Shown: piece by piece, positions 59,855-64,000 of the stretch | How positions within the stretch are numbered: position 1 is the first letter of the stretch | Layout of the letters: every line of letters begins with the position of its first letter | NCBI RefSeq assembly: GCF_021117405.1 | Contig: NZ_CP088251.1 | Location: 2,976,001-3,040,000, forward strand | Source: Frateuria edaphi | Lineage (GTDB): Bacteria; Pseudomonadota; Gammaproteobacteria; Xanthomonadales; Rhodanobacteraceae | Direction: 5' to 3' | Length of the DNA: 64,000 nucleotides | Position numbers and translations under genes: made by a program | Notes under the pieces: generated by a model | The model's database searches: none | Told to the model about the DNA's origin: nothing | Seen by the model: the letters and a program-made list of their open reading frames with translations, nothing else

Positions 59855-60397
59855 TCAGGCCGAGGACCAGTCCGGGATCAGCACCGACAGGTCGGTGACT
59901 CCGACATCGACGCCACGCTGGCTGAAGAGCGTAGTCACCTGTCCACGGTGGTGCGTCTGGTGATTGAAGGCATGGCGCAGCACCAGCCCGGCTTCCCGCG
60001 TGAAGGACTCGCCCGCGCTGTTCACGTAGCGCATCGGCCTTGCATATGTGGTCTCGGTGGCCTCGTGGGTGAACGCGACAAGCACGCCGTCCAGCGCCTC
60101 GCGGTCCAAGCGCAGCCGTGCAAAGTCGGGAAAGGTGATGCCGCGGACCAGTGCCGGCAAGGGCGCATGCCGGAGCGGCTCCAGCGACTCCAGCTCCGGA
60201 AAGTTCGCGGCAAAGCGGCCCAACCAGTGCGTGTCGGCCGCCAGGATGTGGTCGAGCGTGGCAAGGATCGAACCGAAGAACGCACCGCGGTCGGCGCGCA
60301 GTTCCGCCTCGTCCACGGACGATGCAGCCGTGTACAGCCGCTCGTTCATCCACTGGTTGTAGCGGGCCATCAGCTGGAAATCGCGGGCAAGTGACAT
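59855..60397 (-). CDS. DinB-family putative metalloenzyme
   Basis: A 180-residue four-helix DinB protein. The metal-binding histidines are in LDHILAADTHWL (helix 2) and HAFNHQTHHRGQ (helix 4), the H-x3-H-type signature. Members are thiol-dependent transferases such as bacillithiol or mycothiol S-transferase homologues, with functions mostly unknown in Gram-negatives. Single gene, 197 bp from the divergent 7TM gene. Confidence 0.88.
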   Translation of the reverse strand: MSLARDFQLMARYNQWMNERLYTAASSVDEAELRADRGAFFGSILATLDHILAADTHWLGRFAANFPELESLEPLRHAPLPALVRGITFPDFARLRLDREALDGVLVAFTHEATETTYARPMRYVNSAGESFTREAGLVLRHAFNHQTHHRGQVTTLFSQRGVDVGVTDLSVLIPDWSSA

Positions 60398-60594
60398 GGG
60401 AAACCTGTTCTCGGGCCTTGGGGCCCGGAGCAAAGGCATCGACCTTACCCGGGCGCACGGGTTGGCACAAAGCAGCTTCGGTCCAGGGCACCGGCACGGA
60501 CGCGGCTGGCACGGCCCTCGGTTGAACATCGGCCAACGTCTACTGCAATCTCGCCCATGTTTGCGTGCTTCCACCACTCCGACGGGATCCCTGG

Positions 60595-61956
60595 ATGACG
60601 AGCAACGGATTTTCCCCGGCCGCGCCACGGGTCGATGCCACGCAGCGCAAGCGGGTCATCGCCATTCTCGTAGCGACGCTGGTGACATGGGTCGCCGTCA
60701 TCGCCGACCTGAAAACCGGCGGCCGCCCCGATCCCGGGCCGCTGCGCGCCGCCTCTAGCCTGCTCGACGGCCCGTGGCGGTTCCATACCGGCGATGACCT
60801 GCGCTGGGCCGCCGCCGACACGGACGACAGCGGCTGGAAGACGATCGACCTGACCGCCCTGCAGGGCAGCCACGACGGCGACGTGGGTCTGCCCGATTAC
60901 GTGGGCGGGTGGATGGCGCACGGCCATCCCGGCTACCACGGCTATGCCTGGTATCGGCGGGAGGTAACGGTGCCCGCCGACGCGACGGGATGGGAGATCC
61001 TCGGGCCGACCCTGGTCGAGGATGGCTACGAGCTGTACTGGAACGGCCGGCTGCTCGGCGGCTCGGGGCGGCTCGGGCCGGACCCGCGCCTGGTCGGCAC
61101 GCGGCCGCTGCGGTTCGCCCTTCCTGCCGACGCCGCAGGCAGCCGGGGCGTGCTCGCCATCCGCGCCTACATGCGCCCCGGCTCCGGCGCCAGCGCGGAC
61201 AGCGGCGGCATGCATACGCCGCCCCTACTGGCGCCAAGACCGGTGGCGGATGCGCTGCACCGCGCGCAATGGCGGCGGACCGTCGCCGGTTACATCGTCG
61301 ATGCGGTCGAGCCGGCCGCCATGCTGGCGGTGATCGGCCTGGCGCTTGCGTACGGGCGCCGCAGTGGCCGCAAGGGTTTCCTCGTCTTAGCCTGCCTTGC
61401 ACTGGCGCTCACCGCAGTCAGGCGGCTCGACAATGCCATCGTCTCCTGGACCGACCTGCAGGACCTGGACACCTATGCGTGGCTGGCGTCGGTCATGTGG
61501 GTACCGACGATCGCCGCCTGGGTGCTGGCCTGGAACCGTTGGTGCCTGCGGCCGTGGCGCAGCATCGATGGCGTGGCGATCGTGCTGGCGGTGGCCGGGA
61601 TCATCGGCGCGCTCACCCATTCGGCGGGCTGGACAAGCGTGTGCCGACTTGGCTCGCTCGCGCTGTTCGTCGTGATCGGCGCGCGCATCGTTCGCACCGG
61701 TCCGATGCGCGCCCTCGCGGCCCTCACGCTGGCATCGGTCGTGGCCGCGCAATTCGGCGCGGAGCTGCTCGATACGATCGGCGTGCCGGGCATCTGGTTC
61801 CCGTTCGGCATCGGCGTGTCGCGGACGCAGTACATCTATGCGATCGCCGTTCCGCTGCTGGCCGTCCTGGTCGCGCGGACCGTGCTTCCCCGCGAAACAC
61901 GATGCCCGGCCGCGCGGCAGGAAGGAAAAATCGTCACGTCCGGTGCCGGTCCGTGA
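60595..61956 (+). CDS. 7TM receptor-like protein with extracellular jelly-roll domain
   Basis: A 453-residue protein with an N-terminal signal anchor (about 27-46), a galactose-binding-like jelly-roll domain (about 65-215; PWRFHTGDDLRWAA, WKTIDLTALQG, YAWYRREVTVPAD, GYELYWNGRLLGG), then about seven helices (235-440). This matches 7TMR-DISM-type receptors, but they usually end in a kinase, GGDEF or other output domain, and none is present here. The product may signal through a separate partner or only anchor the sensor. The ATG at 60595 is used. Confidence 0.76.
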   Translation: MTSNGFSPAAPRVDATQRKRVIAILVATLVTWVAVIADLKTGGRPDPGPLRAASSLLDGPWRFHTGDDLRWAAADTDDSGWKTIDLTALQGSHDGDVGLPDYVGGWMAHGHPGYHGYAWYRREVTVPADATGWEILGPTLVEDGYELYWNGRLLGGSGRLGPDPRLVGTRPLRFALPADAAGSRGVLAIRAYMRPGSGASADSGGMHTPPLLAPRPVADALHRAQWRRTVAGYIVDAVEPAAMLAVIGLALAYGRRSGRKGFLVLACLALALTAVRRLDNAIVSWTDLQDLDTYAWLASVMWVPTIAAWVLAWNRWCLRPWRSIDGVAIVLAVAGIIGALTHSAGWTSVCRLGSLALFVVIGARIVRTGPMRALAALTLASVVAAQFGAELLDTIGVPGIWFPFGIGVSRTQYIYAIAVPLLAVLVARTVLPRETRCPAARQEGKIVTSGAGP

Positions 61957-62103
61957 AACGCGCTCCAGCTCCGTTTCCGTCACTACCCTCCAGGCATGGA
62001 ATCCACCGGGTAGGCGGATCGGGCACGCTGGCCCTGTTGTGCTTGCTGCCCTTCGCGGACCGCGCGCACCATGGCGCACCGAACCTGCATGGGGCGATGG
62101 CAC

Positions 62104-62298
62104 ATGAGCACCCATAGATGCGACCGGTACACCGAGCGCGGCCCCTATATCGCCTGGCTCTGCAAGATCGACGACGGCGAGTACACGATCACCGTGCAGA
62201 TTGCAGAACGTCCGCCGGAGAGCGCCGACGAATTCTTCGCGACCGAGGAGCAGGCCCTTCAGGCGGCCGACGTGCTCGCTCACCGGCTGCAGCAGTAG
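62104..62298 (+). CDS. Small conserved protein of unknown function
   Basis: A 64-residue soluble protein with beta-rich DRYTERGPYIAWLCKI, TITVQIAERP and a terminal helix ATEEQALQAADVLAHRLQ. Its start is not supported by a strong ribosome-binding site. It shares strand-helix layout and the EEQA...AH-L helix with the proteins at 47389-47598 and, less, 37418-37681. Confidence 0.55.
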   Translation: MSTHRCDRYTERGPYIAWLCKIDDGEYTITVQIAERPPESADEFFATEEQALQAADVLAHRLQQ

Positions 62299-62379
62299 GC
62301 AGGCCTGACGCGTTACGGCTTCTTCCGCCAGGCGATGACGCGCCCGGCTTATTCAGGCTTCGCGAGTGGAACGGAACCG

Positions 62380-62595
62380 CTAGCTGCCGTCAGGTTTCCA
62401 ACGCCCAGTGCTGCTTCCAATCGTTCCGGCGATTCCACGGATAGTCCATCGCCGCGATCGAAACGGCTTCTGTCCGCTCTCGGCCCGGTCGAAGTCCCGC
62501 CCATTGATGGCAAGGCGATCGACTTCGTCGTCGAGGCCGATCGCGCCCAGTTGGATCAATCGTCCAGCGAGTGCGCGATGGGCGACTGAGGACAA
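62380..62595 (-). pseudogene. Possible truncated gene remnant in a 460-bp gap
   Basis: Between 62299 and 62758 there is no gene with a good start. On the minus strand, up to 71 residues ending at 62380 (RLIQLGAIGLDDEVDRLAINGRDFD, then WTIRGIAGTIG) have protein-like character but no start codon region or ribosome-binding site. The end looks like the C-terminal part of a soluble protein, so it may be a 5'-truncated relic. Both this and a chance frame remain possible. Confidence 0.25.
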
Positions 62596-62758
62596 ACATC
62601 GGCAGCAACGCGACCCTCGACGATGCCATCGCCGCGTTCAATTCGACCAGGCGGAGCAACGGGAAGACGGTCGTCCACGTTCGTCCGTGAGGACACGAAA
62701 AACAGCGGTCAGGGTCGACGATGAAAGTGCACCCTGACCGTTTTTTCGACAGGTATAC

Positions 62759-63433
62759 CTAGCTCAGATAACCAAGGCGGAGCAGCGTGAACGCGCTCAT
62801 GTCGGCGCAGGCGTGGAAGCTGATCACGTACCATAGGTTGGCCGGCCAACGGGAGCGCACCCCGCCGGCGAATAGCGCGAACACCAGCGCGTTGGCCACT
62901 CCGAAAGCTCCCAGTTGCGCGTGATAAGCGGCGAACGCCAGCACCGTCAGCGTGAGCGCCAGCCCGGATCGCACCCTCCCGGCCGGCAGCCACCGCATGA
63001 GCGACCCGTGCAGGAAGCCACGAAAAACCAGTTCTTCATAGAAGCCGCCGATCACCCAGGCCAGGGCCAGAGCGATCAAATAGCCGGAGAAGTGCTCGCG
63101 CACGAAGGCGAAGTCGGACAGGTCCGGCCGCTCGCCCAGCAGGAGCGCGAGCATGGGGCCGATCACGCTGACATTGACCGCGGCGTAGAGCACGCCAAGA
63201 CACCCGCCCACGAGCAGCGCGCGCACGCCCAGCCCACGCCAGCGGAAACCCGTATCGGCCCACCGCAGCCCCTGGCCGTGCAGCATCACCGTGCACAAGC
63301 CGAGCCCGAACAACGGATAAAGCACCATCGGCACACCCAGGTGCGGCGCGACGAGCACGCCGAGCGTGCCGAGCACAACAAGGCTCGTCTTGCTGAGCGA
63401 ACGGACGGACGATCTGATTGGGACCTCGCGCAT
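62759..63433 (-). CDS. CPBP-family intramembrane protease
   Basis: A 224-residue protein with about six membrane helices. The catalytic motif is EELVFRG with E133-E134 and R138; His171 (YHAQLG) and His207 (FHACAD) complete the Rce1/CAAX-type active site, all inside the membrane. In bacteria CPBP proteases are associated with peptide processing and immunity to bacteriocins, among other roles. It is a single gene with no bacteriocin locus nearby. Confidence 0.88.
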   Translation of the reverse strand: MREVPIRSSVRSLSKTSLVVLGTLGVLVAPHLGVPMVLYPLFGLGLCTVMLHGQGLRWADTGFRWRGLGVRALLVGGCLGVLYAAVNVSVIGPMLALLLGERPDLSDFAFVREHFSGYLIALALAWVIGGFYEELVFRGFLHGSLMRWLPAGRVRSGLALTLTVLAFAAYHAQLGAFGVANALVFALFAGGVRSRWPANLWYVISFHACADMSAFTLLRLGYLS

Positions 63434-63546
63434 GATCGCCGGCGCTCCGCCTTCTCGCCTCAAGTGGCCCTGAACCCGTTCGTCTCAGAACCGCTCCGTT
63501 TGATAAAAGCCTCTGACCCCGGTCGTTCTGCCTGAGTCGGACGAGG

Positions 63547-63930
63547 CTAGTCCCACCGATTGGCGTTCTTCGGGTAGCCAGGCCGTTGGACCCGGACCAC
63601 GCAGAAGCGTTGCCCGGTAGGGGCCTGCATGACTACCCAGCGTTCGAGACGCTGCACCACCATGGCTCCCAGCTTCTCCAGACGGGCGACCTCGGCAGGG
63701 ATGTCATCTGTCTCGATGTCCAGGTGCACGCGGCTCTCGTGTTCCACGCGCTGGATCTGGACGATAGGTTCGTCAGGCGGGGTTTCGAGCATGCGGTAGT
63801 TGCCGCGTGTGCCGGGATGCGACGGGTCGGTGGGGCGACCGAGCGCGGCCGCCCAGAATGCCGCCGCCTCGTCCACATCGTCCGTCTTGCAGTCGATCAG
63901 TACTGCGCAGAGTCGAGAGTAATGCGCCAT
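63547..63930 (-). CDS. VOC-family protein, paralogue of 14563-14946
   Basis: A 127-residue VOC protein with VLIDCKTDDVDEAAAFW, HESRVHLDIETDD and MQAPTGQRFCVV. The same three blocks with the same spacing and length are in the protein at 14563-14946, so these are paralogues about 49 kb apart. The substrate is not known. Confidence 0.85.
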   Translation of the reverse strand: MAHYSRLCAVLIDCKTDDVDEAAAFWAAALGRPTDPSHPGTRGNYRMLETPPDEPIVQIQRVEHESRVHLDIETDDIPAEVARLEKLGAMVVQRLERWVVMQAPTGQRFCVVRVQRPGYPKNANRWD

Positions 63931-64000
63931 GGCTTGATTGCCTCCATCCCGTTGGCTGGGCGTTCCCGCCTGATAGGTGAAACTGACCCCGTTAGTGCAA

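Noticed and set aside
1-64000. CRISPR array, prophage, insertion sequence or replication origin
   Set aside because: No regularly spaced repeats, no phage structural or integrase genes, no transposase and no DnaA-box cluster were seen.

Overview
The window is a high-GC chromosomal segment with no phage, plasmid, transposase or CRISPR signature. Gene content, lipobox lipoproteins, REP-type palindromes and protein features (an E1alpha/E1beta/E2 2-oxoacid dehydrogenase set, TrpRS with a C-terminal extension, a Tat-exported class A beta-lactamase, a hemN-fnr pair) suggest a gammaproteobacterium of the Lysobacterales (Xanthomonadales), most likely Rhodanobacteraceae (Dyella/Rhodanobacter/Frateuria-like). 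The genus is inference. Almost every very long antisense reading frame is a high-GC shadow of a real gene.

Layout. 0-2.3 kb: hemN-fnr, oxygen-independent haem synthesis plus its likely regulator, with an FNR box upstream. 2.4-7.9 kb: tyrosine/homogentisate catabolism (hmgA, fahA, hpd) with a divergent MarR regulator. A lipoprotein and a small haem-c-like protein are embedded in the hmgA operon, and no maleylacetoacetate isomerase is present. 8-15 kb: a POT peptide transporter, kynA, the E1alpha-E1beta-E2 operon (no E3) and a VOC protein. 15-25 kb: trpS, arginase, tRNA-Thr(UGU), SPOR protein, coaX-birA, a PepSY-PhoP-PhoQ-type operon and dusA. 25-36 kb: TMEM175-like channel, ferredoxin-NADP reductase, a translationally overlapping DUF3182/alpha-beta hydrolase pair, DUF456, a DUF885 zinc peptidase, TrhA-like protein, a TonB-domain protein, and a cysteine-dioxygenase-like cupin next to an FAD/NAD(P)-binding protein.

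36-53 kb is an accessory-looking but compositionally ordinary stretch. It is rich in very small, hydrophilic or disordered stress-type proteins (DUF3309, KGG-repeat, Gly/Asp-rich, Lys-rich) together with pncA, a PIN nuclease, a HAD hydrolase, an OmpA lipoprotein, a PAS-PAS hybrid histidine kinase, GNAT enzymes, a class A beta-lactamase and an M14 peptidase. 53-64 kb: a methyltransferase behind a SoxR-like MerR-family operator, a BPSS1780-like membrane protein, lipoproteins, an MFS transporter, a DinB protein, a 7TM receptor-like protein without an output domain, a CPBP protease and a second VOC protein related to the one at 14.6 kb.

Best leads for something undescribed: the DUF3182 + hydrolase pair (26.9-28.9 kb), the cupin + FAD protein pair with an altered thiol-dioxygenase active site (34.0-36.0 kb), an orphan strong terminator suggesting an unannotated small RNA near 39.4 kb, the MarR operator placed inside the hpd promoter spacer, and a compact gene chain at 46.2-47.6 kb linked by 4-base overlaps with an apparently non-canonical start.
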